DNA of 64,000 nucleotides, from the NCBI RefSeq assembly GCF_036017915.1, contig NZ_CP107929.1, positions 496,001 to 560,000 of the forward strand. The letters run 5' to 3'. The DNA is from Micromonospora sp. NBC_00421 (lineage in GTDB: Bacteria; Actinomycetota; Actinomycetes; Mycobacteriales; Micromonosporaceae). Shown in pieces: positions 7,824 through 16,036 of the stretch. Under the pieces are notes generated by a model, which was not told the origin of the DNA, did no database searches, and was given only the letters and a program-made list of their open reading frames with translations. A program made the translations under genes and the position numbers. Numbering within the stretch: the first letter of the stretch is position 1; every line of letters begins with the position of its first letter.

Positions 7824-9650
7824 TCAGATCTCGGCCAGGCTGCCCGCGTACATCCTGTCGATCTCGGCGGCGAAGTTGCTCTCCACCCCGCGGCGCTTGA
7901 TCTTCAGCGACGGGGTCATCTCGCCGTCCTCGATGGTCAGGTCGCGGGGCAGCACGGTGACCTTCTTGATCGTCTCCCAGCGGTTGAGCTTGGCGTTGAG
8001 CTGGGCGACGTGTTCCTCGACCATGGCCCGCGCCTCGGGTGAGGCGACGATCTCGGCGTAGTCACGCCCCTCGAGCGGGCCGCCCACCGCCCAGCCCCGG
8101 ATCGCGTCCGGGTCCAGGCTGACAAGCATGGTGCAGTAGTTGCGGGCCTGACCGATCACGATCGCCTGCGAGGTGTACGGGCAGATCGCCTTGAACATGC
8201 CCTCGATGTGTGACGGCGCGACGTACTTGCCGCCGGAGGTCTTGACCAGGTCCTTCTTCCGGTCGGTGATGCGCAGGTAGCCGTCGTCGGTGAGGCTGCC
8301 GATGTCGCCGGTGCGGAAGAAGCCGTCCCCGGTGAACGCGGCGGCGGTCTCCTCGGGCAGGTTGTGGTAGCCGCGCATCACCGGCCGACCCCGGACCAGG
8401 ATCTCGCCGTCGGTGTCGATCCGGCACTCCAGGTCGCCCATCGCCCGGCCGACGGTGCCGATCCGCAACCCGTCGGGCGGGTTGACGAAGTTGCCGGCGC
8501 TGGTCTCGGTCAGGCCGTACCCCTCGGAGATGGGCAGGTTGGCCGCGGCGAAGAAGGTGGCGATCTCCGCGCTCAGCGGGGCCGCGCCGGAGACGAGCAC
8601 CCGGATCCGCCCGCCGAGCCGGGCCTGGAGCTTGCTGAACACCAGCTTCTCGGCCACCGCGTACCTGAGTTTGAGGCCGCCCGGGACCGGTCGGCCGGCC
8701 TGCTCCAGGGCGACCTTCTCCTTGCCGACCGCGACGGCCCAGGCGAAGATCTTGGCCTTCGCGCCGCCGGCGTCCTGTGCGGTGGTGACCGCCTTGTTGT
8801 AGACCTTCTCGTAGACCCGGGGCGCCCCGCACATCAGCGTCGGCCGGATCACCCCGAGCAGGTCGACCAGCCTGTCCACCCGGCCGTCGACGTAGGTCGG
8901 CAGGCCGACGTGCGTCGAGCCGCAGAGCAGCGTCTTGCCGAACGAGTGGGACAGCGGCAACCACAGGTACTGCACGTCGTCGTCGCGCAGCAGGCCCGTC
9001 TCGGCCTGCACCACCCCCTCCCAGCACCAGCCGCCGTGCAGCAGCTCGACCCCCTTCGGCCGGCCGGTGGTGCCCGAGGTGTAGATCAGCGTGGCCAGGT
9101 GCTCCGGGCCGACCGGGGCGACCAGCCGGGCGATCAGGTCGGGATCGGCGGCCAGCGCCCGCGCGCCCTGCTCCTCCAGCTCGGCCAGGGTGAGCTGGGG
9201 CACCGCGGCGGCCGGGTCGGGGGTGCCGTCGAAGAGCACCACGTGGGTCAGCGCGGGCAGCTGCGCCCCGGCGATCTTCGCGGCCTGGGCCGGGTTCTCG
9301 GCGAACAGCACCCGGGAGCCGGAGTCGGCGACGATGTACGTCGCGTCCTGCGGCTCGGTGGTCGGGTAGACGGTGGTGGTCGCGCCGCCCGCGCACATGA
9401 TGCCGAAGTCGGCGATGATCCAGTCCAGCCGGGTGTTGGCCAGGATCGCCACCGGGTCCTCCAGCCCGACCCCGAGCCCGTGCAGGCCGGCGGCGACCGC
9501 GTCGGCCCGCCGGCCGACCTGCGCCCAGGTCAGCCAGACCGGCCCGGAGTCGTCCGCCGCCGGGTGGGCGAAGGCGTGCCGGTCGGGGGTCGCGGCCACC
9601 CGCTTGCGGAACATGTCGGGGATGGAGCGGTACGGGACATCGAGAGCCAT
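7824..9650 (-). CDS. Long-chain acyl-CoA synthetase (AMP-dependent ligase, FadD15-like)
   Basis: This 608-residue adenylate-forming enzyme activates long-chain fatty acids to acyl-AMP and then acyl-CoA. Motifs in order: YTSGTTGRPKGVEL (ATP/AMP loop, about residues 190-203), SGAAPLSAEI, GYGLTETSAGNFVN (A5), FRTGDIGSLTDDGYLRITDRKKDLVKTSGGKYV (A7/A8) and a C-terminal lysine in MTPSLKIKRRGVE (A10). Length and motif spacing match the FadD15 type of actinobacterial ligase. ATG 9650 starts MALDVPYRSIPDMF, the usual start. It is monocistronic here: the next minus-strand gene ends 138 bp further on. Chain-length preference cannot be read. Confidence 0.93.
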   Translation of the reverse strand: MALDVPYRSIPDMFRKRVAATPDRHAFAHPAADDSGPVWLTWAQVGRRADAVAAGLHGLGVGLEDPVAILANTRLDWIIADFGIMCAGGATTTVYPTTEPQDATYIVADSGSRVLFAENPAQAAKIAGAQLPALTHVVLFDGTPDPAAAVPQLTLAELEEQGARALAADPDLIARLVAPVGPEHLATLIYTSGTTGRPKGVELLHGGWCWEGVVQAETGLLRDDDVQYLWLPLSHSFGKTLLCGSTHVGLPTYVDGRVDRLVDLLGVIRPTLMCGAPRVYEKVYNKAVTTAQDAGGAKAKIFAWAVAVGKEKVALEQAGRPVPGGLKLRYAVAEKLVFSKLQARLGGRIRVLVSGAAPLSAEIATFFAAANLPISEGYGLTETSAGNFVNPPDGLRIGTVGRAMGDLECRIDTDGEILVRGRPVMRGYHNLPEETAAAFTGDGFFRTGDIGSLTDDGYLRITDRKKDLVKTSGGKYVAPSHIEGMFKAICPYTSQAIVIGQARNYCTMLVSLDPDAIRGWAVGGPLEGRDYAEIVASPEARAMVEEHVAQLNAKLNRWETIKKVTVLPRDLTIEDGEMTPSLKIKRRGVESNFAAEIDRMYAGSLAEI

Positions 9651-9788
9651 CGCGGTAGCCGCCTTCGGGGGTGGGTGACGTGACGGGGGTCACGTCGCTC
9701 TGCGGTTACCGAAGGGTATTGCCTGCACGGGGGCATCGGCTAGCCCTCGAACCTGTGAGGCGGCTGAGTGGTGCGCGCGGTCGGCCGG

Positions 9789-10418
9789 TCAGAGTCCCAG
9801 CGGGGCGGTGCGCAGCCGTTCGGTAAGCGCGGGCGGGCCGTCGAGCTGGACCCGGGCCACCCGTTGCCGGCCGGAGAGGAACAGCACCAGCTCGCCGGGG
9901 GAACCGACCAGTCGTACCCGGTCGCCACCCCGACCGGTGGTCACCTCGCCGTGGCCGGGTGCCTGCACCAGCAGGTTCGCCGGGAAACGTCGGGCCCGGG
10001 TCCGGGCCAGCAGGGCGACCGGCTTCCACAGACGGGCGGCCAGCCCGGCCGGGAGGTCCCGGGGATGCCACCCCGACCGGGCCCGCCGGACGTCCTCGTG
10101 GTGGATGAAGAACTCCATCGTGTTGGCCAGCTCGTCGGCGAGCGGGTTGCTGACCGGGCTCCACAGCGGTGGGCGGCGCACCTGACCGACCAGCTCCGGC
10201 CAGGGCCGGGCGGCCACCCGCAGGCGCACCCGCTCGGCGTACCCGTGCAGGGGCGGCAGCAGGATGCCGCCGGCGGCGTCCGGGCGGCGCTCCCGCACCA
10301 CCAGGTGGGCGGCGAGGTCCCGGGCGGTCCACCCCTCGTTGATCGTGGGGGCGTCCGGGCCCACTTCCAGCATCAGGTCGGCGAGCGCCTCGCGCTCCGA
10401 TCGGGCGTACCGCGGCAT
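9789..10418 (-). CDS. TIGR03085-type DinB/maleylpyruvate isomerase-fold metal-binding protein
   Basis: The 209-residue product starts MPRYARSEREALADLMLEVGPDAPTINEGWTARDLAAHLVVRERRPD, characteristic of the TIGR03085 group of the DinB/mycothiol-dependent maleylpyruvate isomerase fold. Likely metal ligands are the His in DLAAHLVV near residue 37 and the two His in FIHHEDVRRARSGW near residue 110. Members use mycothiol or bind a metal; the reaction is unknown. ATG 10418 is the family start. It is divergent from the ABC exporter operon (165 bp between starts). Confidence 0.8.
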   Translation of the reverse strand: MPRYARSEREALADLMLEVGPDAPTINEGWTARDLAAHLVVRERRPDAAGGILLPPLHGYAERVRLRVAARPWPELVGQVRRPPLWSPVSNPLADELANTMEFFIHHEDVRRARSGWHPRDLPAGLAARLWKPVALLARTRARRFPANLLVQAPGHGEVTTGRGGDRVRLVGSPGELVLFLSGRQRVARVQLDGPPALTERLRTAPLGL

Positions 10419-10554
10419 GCAGCGATCGTAGGTCGGGCGGCCGTCGTCGGCGCGGCGAGTGGCCCGCTGCCGCCCGGCACGCCGGGGCGGCGACGTGATG
10501 GTGGACATACGACGCAGGGCGGCAGAGGTGGCGGCGACCGGTAAGGATAAGGGA

Positions 10555-10580
10555 GATAATTGCGGCTTACGGCGGGGGAG
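10555..10580 (+). promoter_or_regulatory. Promoter and ribosome-binding site of the ABC exporter operon
   Basis: GATAAT at 10555-10560 resembles a -10 box, and GGGGGAG at 10574-10580 is a good Shine-Dalgarno for GTG 10584. An in-frame TTG at 10560 overlaps the -10 box and is therefore less likely to be the start. No convincing -35 is seen. Confidence 0.4.
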
Positions 10581-10583
10581 AGC

Positions 10584-12458
10584 GTGGCGAGCGGGACGAG
10601 TCGGGACGTCATCCAGCGGGGGCTGTCGGTCCTCGGCCGGGCGATCCGGGAACAACCGCGCATCTTCGCGGTGGCGGTCGCCGGCAGCGTGCTCTTCGGC
10701 GGGCTGGTGATCGTCAGCGCGTACGTGGTCGGCGCGGTCGTCGGCGACGTGGTGGTGCCGGCGGTGGAGTCCGGTGAGGTCGGTACGGGGACACTGGCCC
10801 TGGCCGCGGTGGCGCTGTTCGGGATCAGCGTGCTGCGGGTGGTGGGCATCTTCGGCCGACGGCTCGGTGCCGGCTACATGCAGTTCCGCCTCCAGGCCGC
10901 CTACCGCCGTCAGGTCACCCGCCGCTACCTGGAGCTGCCGCTGGCCTGGCACCACCGCAACGCCACAGGCACCCTGCTGTCCAACGCCAATTCCGACGTC
11001 GAGGCGGCCTGGTACCCGATCGCGCCGCTGCCGTTCGCGGTCGGCACGCTGGTGATGCTGGTCGGCGCGGTCGGTTCGCTCTTCGCCACCGACTGGGCGC
11101 TCGCCCTGGTCGGGCTCGCCGTGTTCCCCGCCCTGTTCGCGCTCAACGTGGTCTACTCCCGCCGGATGGCCCCCCGCCAGGCCCGCGCGCAGCGGTTGCG
11201 GGCCGAGGTCAGCGGCATCGCCCACGAGAGCTTCGACGGCGCCCTGGTGGTCAAGACCATGGGCCGGGAGGCCCAGGAGACCGCCCGGTTCGCCGGCCGT
11301 GCCGGGCAGCTGCGGGACGCGCTGATCTCGGTCGGCCGGCTGCGGGGGGTCTTCGACCCGCTGCTGGAGACGCTGCCCAGCCTCGGCACCCTGGCCGTAC
11401 TCGTGGTCGGCACGATCCGGCTGCGGCAGGGCGCGATCAGCGTCACCGAGCTGGTCAGCGTCGCCTTCCTCTTCACCGTGCTGGCCTTCCCGGTGCGGGC
11501 CATCGGCTGGGTGCTGGCCGAGCTGCCGCGCAGCGTGGCCGGCTGGGACCGGGTCAGCCGGGTGCTCGACGCCACCGGCGAGATGCCCTACGGAGACGTC
11601 ACCCTGGACCGCGACGGACCGCCCGCCACCCTCGCCTTCGACGGCGTCCACTTCGGGTACGAACCGGCCGAGGCGCACCTGCCCGGGACGCAGGTGCTCG
11701 GCGAGGTCGCTTTCACCGTGCCGGCCGGGCGGACGGTGGCGCTTGTCGGCCCGACCGGCGCCGGCAAGTCCACCATCGCCTCGCTGGCGGTCCGGCTGGT
11801 CGACCCGGACGCCGGCACGGTCACCCTGGACGGGGTGGACGTCCGGCAGCTCACCGCGGAGTCGCTCGCCTCGACCGCCGCCCTGGTCGCCCAGGTGCCG
11901 TTCGTCTTCGACGACACGGTCCGGGCCAACATCGGCCTGGACCGGCCGGGCATCGGCGACGAGGACGTCTGGGCGGCGCTGCGGCTGGCCGAGGCGGACG
12001 GTTTCGTCGCCGCCCTCCCCGACGGGCTCGACACCATGGTCGGTGAGCGGGGCACCTCGCTCTCCGGCGGCCAGCGGCAACGGCTCACCCTGGCCCGCGC
12101 GCTGGCCGGTCGGCCCCGGCTGCTGGTGCTCGACGACGCCACCAGCGCTGTCGACCCCCGGGTCGAGGCCGCCATCCTGGCCGGGCTGCGCGCCCCGGCC
12201 CCCGGCCAGCACGCCGCCGCGTCGATCCTGGTGGTGGCGTACCGGCGGGCCACCATCGCGCTCGCCGACGAGGTGATCTACCTGGAGCAGGGCCGGGTGC
12301 TGGCCCGGGGCACCCACACCGAGCTGCTGGCCACCGTGCCCGGCTACGTCGACCTGGTCACCGCCTACGAGCAGGCCGAGCAGGAACGGGAACAGAACCG
12401 GACATACGACGAGGTCGCCCCGCTGCCGTCGGGCCTGGAAATCGAGGTGGACCGGTGA
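10584..12458 (+). CDS. ABC exporter half-transporter A (degenerate ATP site subunit)
   Basis: This 624-residue protein has an N-terminal exporter membrane domain (about 25-320, six helices) and a nucleotide-binding domain. Walker A is GPTGAGKST near residue 389, the signature LSGGQ near 492, and Walker B LLVLDDATSAVD near 516. The catalytic Glu after Walker B is Asp, and the H-loop His is Tyr (VVAYRRATIALADE), so its own ATP site should be hydrolytically weak, while its intact LSGGQ serves the partner's site. That is the pattern of heterodimeric exporters such as BmrCD and TM287/288. The partner gene follows after a 59-bp duplicated spacer. The substrate (drug, lipid or peptide) is not predictable. 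Confidence 0.9.
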   Translation: MASGTSRDVIQRGLSVLGRAIREQPRIFAVAVAGSVLFGGLVIVSAYVVGAVVGDVVVPAVESGEVGTGTLALAAVALFGISVLRVVGIFGRRLGAGYMQFRLQAAYRRQVTRRYLELPLAWHHRNATGTLLSNANSDVEAAWYPIAPLPFAVGTLVMLVGAVGSLFATDWALALVGLAVFPALFALNVVYSRRMAPRQARAQRLRAEVSGIAHESFDGALVVKTMGREAQETARFAGRAGQLRDALISVGRLRGVFDPLLETLPSLGTLAVLVVGTIRLRQGAISVTELVSVAFLFTVLAFPVRAIGWVLAELPRSVAGWDRVSRVLDATGEMPYGDVTLDRDGPPATLAFDGVHFGYEPAEAHLPGTQVLGEVAFTVPAGRTVALVGPTGAGKSTIASLAVRLVDPDAGTVTLDGVDVRQLTAESLASTAALVAQVPFVFDDTVRANIGLDRPGIGDEDVWAALRLAEADGFVAALPDGLDTMVGERGTSLSGGQRQRLTLARALAGRPRLLVLDDATSAVDPRVEAAILAGLRAPAPGQHAAASILVVAYRRATIALADEVIYLEQGRVLARGTHTELLATVPGYVDLVTAYEQAEQEREQNRTYDEVAPLPSGLEIEVDR

Positions 12459-12572
12459 GTGCGAGGAGTGCAGCGCAGCGGAGCCCCGCAGTCGCGAACG
12501 GAAGGTCGGTCCGGTGAGTGCGAGGAGTGCAGCGCAGCGGAGCCCCGCAGTCGCGAACGAGAGGTCGGCACC
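12455..12572 (+). repeat. 59-bp tandem duplication carrying RBS and GTG start
   Basis: The segment beginning GTGAGTGCGAGGAGTGCAGC occurs at 12455 and again at 12514, a period of 59 bp, with only a few differences. Each unit ends in a GGAAGG or GAGAGG-like Shine-Dalgarno followed by GTG. Because 59 is not a multiple of three, only the second GTG (12514) is in frame with the next gene. Confidence 0.9.
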
Positions 12573-14361
12573 GGTGGGCGTGGGTACGGGTGACGGGGAG
12601 GAGCGGGTCGAGGGGACCTGGCAGACGTTGCGGCGGGGGTTGGCGCTCTCGCCGGAGCTGCGTACCGGGCTGGCCGGCACGATCGCCCTGGCGCTCGTCT
12701 ACATGGTCGGCCGGGTGGCCGTACCGGTCGCCGTGCAGCGCGGCATCGACCAGGGGATCGCCGTACCCGGTGGCCCGGATCTCGGGGTGATCGTCACCGT
12801 GGTCACCGCCACGGCGGCGGTGCTGGTGGTCACCACCGCCTGCGGCTACCTGATGATGCGGCGGCTGTTCACGGTCAGCGAGACCGCGCTGGCCAACGTC
12901 CGGACCAGGGCGTTCCGGCACGTGCACGACCTGTCGATGCTGCACCAGCAGTCGGAGCGGCGCGGTTCGCTGGTCTCCCGGGTGACAAGCGACGTCGACC
13001 AGATCACCCAGTTCCTCCAGTGGGGCGGGGTGATCCTCATCGTCAACCTGGGCCAGCTCGCCGTCACCACGGCCGTGATGCTGGCGTACTCCTGGCAGTT
13101 GACGCTCGTGGTGCTCGTCGCGTTCGCGCCGGCGGTGTTGATGATCAGGCTGTTGCAACGCCGGTTGGCCGGCGCCTACGGGATGGTCCGGCAGCGGATG
13201 GGCACCCTGCTCGGCACGATCGCCGAGAGCGTGGTGGGCGCGCCGGTGATCCGGGCGTACGGGGTGTCCGGGCGGACGGCCCGGCGGCTGGACGCGGCGA
13301 TCGAGGGGCAGCGGGTGGCGCAGCAGCGGGCCATCCGGATCAGCATCCTGGGTAGCTCGGTGGGGGAGTTGGCGGCCGGTGTGGCGCTGGCCGGGGTGGT
13401 GGTGGTCGGGGTGTCCCTCGGGGCGGACCGGACGCTGTCCGTCGGCCAGCTCACCGCGTTCCTGTTCCTGGTCACCCTCTTCATCCAGCCGGTGCAGATC
13501 GCCACCGAGGTGCTCAACGAGGCGCAGAACGCGATCGCCGGCTGGCGTCGGGTGCTCGACGTGCTGGACATCGCGCCGGACGTGGCCGACCCGGGGGAGC
13601 AGGGCCGGGAACTGCCGGTGGGGCCGTTGGACATCCGCTTCGCCGAGGTGACGTTCGCCTATCCCGGTGGGCCGCCGGTGCTGCACGGCGTCACCCTGGA
13701 CATCGCGGCGAAGAGCCGGGTGGCGGTGGTCGGCGAGACCGGCAGCGGCAAGACCACCTTCGCCAAGCTGCTCACCCGGCTGATGGATCCGACCGAGGGG
13801 CGGGTGTTGCTGTCCGGGGTGCCGTTGGACGAGGTGCGCTTCGATTCGTTGCGGTCGCGGGTGGTGATGGTGCCGCAGGACGGGTTCCTGTTCGACGCCA
13901 CGGTCGGGGAGAACGTCCGTTTCGCCCGCCCCGAGTTGACCGACGCGGAACTCACCGCCGCCTTCACCGAGCTGGGCCTGGCCGACTGGTTGGACGGCCT
14001 GCCGGCCGGTCTGGCCACCCCGGTGGGCGAGCGGGGGGAGGCGCTGAGCGTCGGGGAGCGGCAGTTGGTCGCGCTGGCGCGGGCGTACGTGGCGGATCCG
14101 GACCTGCTGGTCCTGGACGAGGCGACAAGCGCCGTCGACCCGGCCACCGAGGTACGCCTGCAACGCACCCTGGACGCGGTGACCCGGGGCCGGACCACGC
14201 TGGCCATCGCACACCGGCTCTCCACCGCGCAGGCCGCCGACGAGGTGGTGGTGGTGGACCGGGGCCGGATCGTGCAGCGTGGCCCGCACGAGGAGCTGGT
14301 CCGTGACCCCGACTCGATCTACGGCCTGCTCTACGCCTCCTGGCTGGAACAGACCCGCTGA
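12514..14361 (+). CDS. ABC exporter half-transporter B (catalytic ATP site subunit)
   Basis: The 615-residue partner of the preceding gene has a membrane domain (about 40-335) and a nucleotide-binding domain with Walker A GETGSGKTT near residue 407, Walker B LLVLDEATSAVD with the catalytic Glu near 534, and the H-loop IAHRLST. Its signature is LSVGERQ, a deviation from LSGGQ, which faces the degenerate site of subunit A. Together the two subunits give one competent and one degenerate ATP site. GTG 12514 has GGAAGG at 12500-12505 upstream; its first 20 residues (ARSAAQRSPAVANE) come from the duplicated spacer and are not conserved exporter sequence, so GTG 12574 or 12580 could be the ancestral start. 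Confidence 0.9.
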   Translation: MSARSAAQRSPAVANERSAPVGVGTGDGEERVEGTWQTLRRGLALSPELRTGLAGTIALALVYMVGRVAVPVAVQRGIDQGIAVPGGPDLGVIVTVVTATAAVLVVTTACGYLMMRRLFTVSETALANVRTRAFRHVHDLSMLHQQSERRGSLVSRVTSDVDQITQFLQWGGVILIVNLGQLAVTTAVMLAYSWQLTLVVLVAFAPAVLMIRLLQRRLAGAYGMVRQRMGTLLGTIAESVVGAPVIRAYGVSGRTARRLDAAIEGQRVAQQRAIRISILGSSVGELAAGVALAGVVVVGVSLGADRTLSVGQLTAFLFLVTLFIQPVQIATEVLNEAQNAIAGWRRVLDVLDIAPDVADPGEQGRELPVGPLDIRFAEVTFAYPGGPPVLHGVTLDIAAKSRVAVVGETGSGKTTFAKLLTRLMDPTEGRVLLSGVPLDEVRFDSLRSRVVMVPQDGFLFDATVGENVRFARPELTDAELTAAFTELGLADWLDGLPAGLATPVGERGEALSVGERQLVALARAYVADPDLLVLDEATSAVDPATEVRLQRTLDAVTRGRTTLAIAHRLSTAQAADEVVVVDRGRIVQRGPHEELVRDPDSIYGLLYASWLEQTR

Positions 14362-14439
14362 CGGTCTGCCGCGCTGCCTCCGCCCGGCACCGGCTACGGG
14401 GCCGGGGCGGTCCGCGGCGGGTGGCCGGCTTCCGGGTGC

Positions 14440-14474
14440 TACCCTCCGGGTTAGGTAAGCCTAACCTTCGGAGG
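14440..14474 (+). promoter_or_regulatory. Iron-box (DtxR/IdeR-type) operator over the DUF2470 promoter
   Basis: TTAGGTAAGCCTAACCTT at 14451-14468 is a close match to the palindromic DtxR/IdeR iron box. TACCCT at 14440-14445 could be the -10, placing the box at the transcription start where a repressor would block it. CGGAGG at 14469-14474 is the ribosome-binding site. Inferred: derepressed when iron is scarce. Confidence 0.75.
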
Positions 14475-14480
14475 TGCCCG

Positions 14481-15233
14481 ATGGCCCCGACCCCCGCTGA
14501 GCGGATCCGTACCCTGGTGGCTGGCCGGCTGCCCGGCCTGGTGCACCTCGCCCACCGGCCCGGCCCGTTCCACGTCCGGCACGCCACCGACCGGGAGGGG
14601 CGGGTGTTGCTGCTGGTCCCGGTCTTCAGCGACCTCGCTGCCGAACTGGACCCGGGTGCCGTCCGGGACGTCGCCGTGGTGCTCGACGTGCTCGACCTGC
14701 CCCCGGCCGCCGGAGCGCCGTCCGCCGGGCGGGCCTGGGTGTCGGGCTGGGCGATGCCGCTGCACGGCGGGTCGGCCCGTCGCGCCGCCGCCGACTTCGC
14801 CGCCGTGGACCCGACCGGCGACCTGCTCGACGTCGGCAGCCGTTTCCGGCTGCACCGCTTCGAGGTGGCCGAGGCCCGGTTGGAGACCGCCGGTGTGGTG
14901 CACCGGGTCGACCCCGGCGAGTACGCCGCCGCCGAACCGGATCCGCTGCACGCCGACGAGGCCGCGTTGCTGGCCGACCTCGCCGACCACCACGGGCCGG
15001 CGGTGGTCGCGTACCTGCGCCGTCGGCTCGACCTGACCGACGACGAACCCCGGGTGGTACGCCTCGACCGCTACGGCCTGGTCGTGGCGTACGGCCGACC
15101 CGGCGATCGCCGCCGAGCCCGCCTCCCCTTCCCCCACCCGGTGACCCACCCGGCGCAACTGCCCCACCTCCTGCACCCCATGCTCTGCACCCACCCCACC
15201 CCCCACCTCCAACCCACCCACCCCCACCCCTGA
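14481..15233 (+). CDS. DUF2470-domain, heme/iron-associated protein
   Basis: A 250-residue protein whose C-terminal part (about 155-232: DEAALLADLADHHGPAVVAYLRRRL, then VVRLDRYGLVVAYG and the HPVTHPAQLPHLLHPML end) is a DUF2470 domain, as found at the C-terminus of HugZ-type heme-utilisation proteins. The N-terminal 150 residues have the strand pattern of the split-barrel half of such proteins, though I see no confident heme ligand. The upstream iron box strongly suggests a role in iron or heme use; that is inference. The last 15 residues (THPTPHLQPTHPHP) are encoded by a C-rich repeat tract and are probably an accidental extension. Confidence 0.8.
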   Translation: MAPTPAERIRTLVAGRLPGLVHLAHRPGPFHVRHATDREGRVLLLVPVFSDLAAELDPGAVRDVAVVLDVLDLPPAAGAPSAGRAWVSGWAMPLHGGSARRAAADFAAVDPTGDLLDVGSRFRLHRFEVAEARLETAGVVHRVDPGEYAAAEPDPLHADEAALLADLADHHGPAVVAYLRRRLDLTDDEPRVVRLDRYGLVVAYGRPGDRRRARLPFPHPVTHPAQLPHLLHPMLCTHPTPHLQPTHPHP

Positions 15234-15300
15234 CCCCCCACCCCCCACCCCCCCCCCCCCCCCCCCACCTCCCGCCCTCCCGCCCTCCCGCCCCCCTTTG
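15195..15300. repeat. C-rich low-complexity tract
   Basis: Nearly pure C with scattered A, T and G, including an uninterrupted C run around 15249-15266. It begins inside the 3' end of the preceding gene. Length-variable tracts of this kind are prone to replication slippage and to assembly error. Confidence 0.8.
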
Positions 15301-15301
15301 T

Positions 15302-15369
15302 CCCCGGTGATCAAGAGGTTTGCGTCACGACAGACGTCTGGCATGACGCAAACCTCTTGATCACCGGGG
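15302..15369. repeat. Palindromic repeat family A, copy 2
   Basis: A perfect 26-bp inverted repeat: arms 15302-15327 and 15344-15369 around a 16-nt loop. It contains the same 20-nt core as copy 1 and adds CCCCGG at the outer edge. It separates the convergent DUF2470 gene and tetR-like gene. The next 56 bp are GGGGACGGGGC-type low complexity. Confidence 0.92.
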
Positions 15370-15425
15370 TGGGGACGGGGCGGGGACGGGGCGGGGACGG
15401 GGCGGGGTGGGGGGTGGGTGGGTGG

Positions 15426-16031
15426 TCAGGGGGTGGTGGGGGGTAGGGGGGCGGTGAGGTAGCGGTGGATGGTGGGGCCGAGGGTGGCGGCCAGGGTGTC
15501 GGGGGTCGCGGAGGCGACCGGTTCCAGCCGGATCACGTAGCGCATCATGGCCAGGCCGATCATCTGGGTGGCCACCAGGGCGCCGCGCAGCGGCAGCTCC
15601 GCCGGGGGCAGGTCGAGGTGGTCGAGCACCCGGCGTAGCACCTGGGTGACCAGGAACTCGCGCATCAGCCGGGCGGTCCACTCGTTGCCGGTCGCCGACC
15701 GGAGCAGGGCCACCGCCGCCGCCCCGGCCGGCGAGTCCCACACCCCGAGGAACGTGCGGACCAGTCGTTGCCCGATCTCGTCCGGGTCGCCGGCCAGCAC
15801 GGCGGGCAGCAGCGCGGCCGGGTCGACCGGGATGTCGACGGTGGCCCGGAACAGCTCCTCCTTGCTGCCGAAGTAATGGTGCACCAGGGCCGGGTCGACC
15901 CCGGCGGCGGTGGCGATCTGCCGGATCGAGGTGGCGTCGAAGCCGCGCTCGGCGAATGCCGACCGGGCGGCGGCGAGGATCGCCTCCCGGGTGTCGGGGT
16001 TGCCGGGGCGGCGGCCGGTCCGGCGGGGCAT
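15426..16031 (-). CDS. TetR-family transcriptional regulator
   Basis: The 201-residue regulator starts MPRRTGRRPGNPDTREAIL and has the TetR helix-turn-helix at about residues 15-62 (ILAAARSAFAERGFDATSIRQIATAAGVDPALVHHYFGSKEELF). The C-terminal ligand domain matches the common actinobacterial TetR_C group. It is the third gene of a minus-strand operon behind an ABC-2 ATPase and permease, with 5 bp between permease stop and its ATG. It most likely represses this operon through the 42-bp nested palindrome in front of the ATPase gene. The drug or metabolite ligand is not predictable. ATG 16031 is chosen because the longer frame overlaps the permease. Confidence 0.92.
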   Translation of the reverse strand: MPRRTGRRPGNPDTREAILAAARSAFAERGFDATSIRQIATAAGVDPALVHHYFGSKEELFRATVDIPVDPAALLPAVLAGDPDEIGQRLVRTFLGVWDSPAGAAAVALLRSATGNEWTARLMREFLVTQVLRRVLDHLDLPPAELPLRGALVATQMIGLAMMRYVIRLEPVASATPDTLAATLGPTIHRYLTAPLPPTTP

Positions 16032-16036
16032 CGGGC

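Noticed and set aside
9789..12680. A very long minus-strand open frame
   Set aside because: Only the part from ATG 10418 downstream is real (TIGR03085-type gene); the rest is antisense to the ABC exporter genes.
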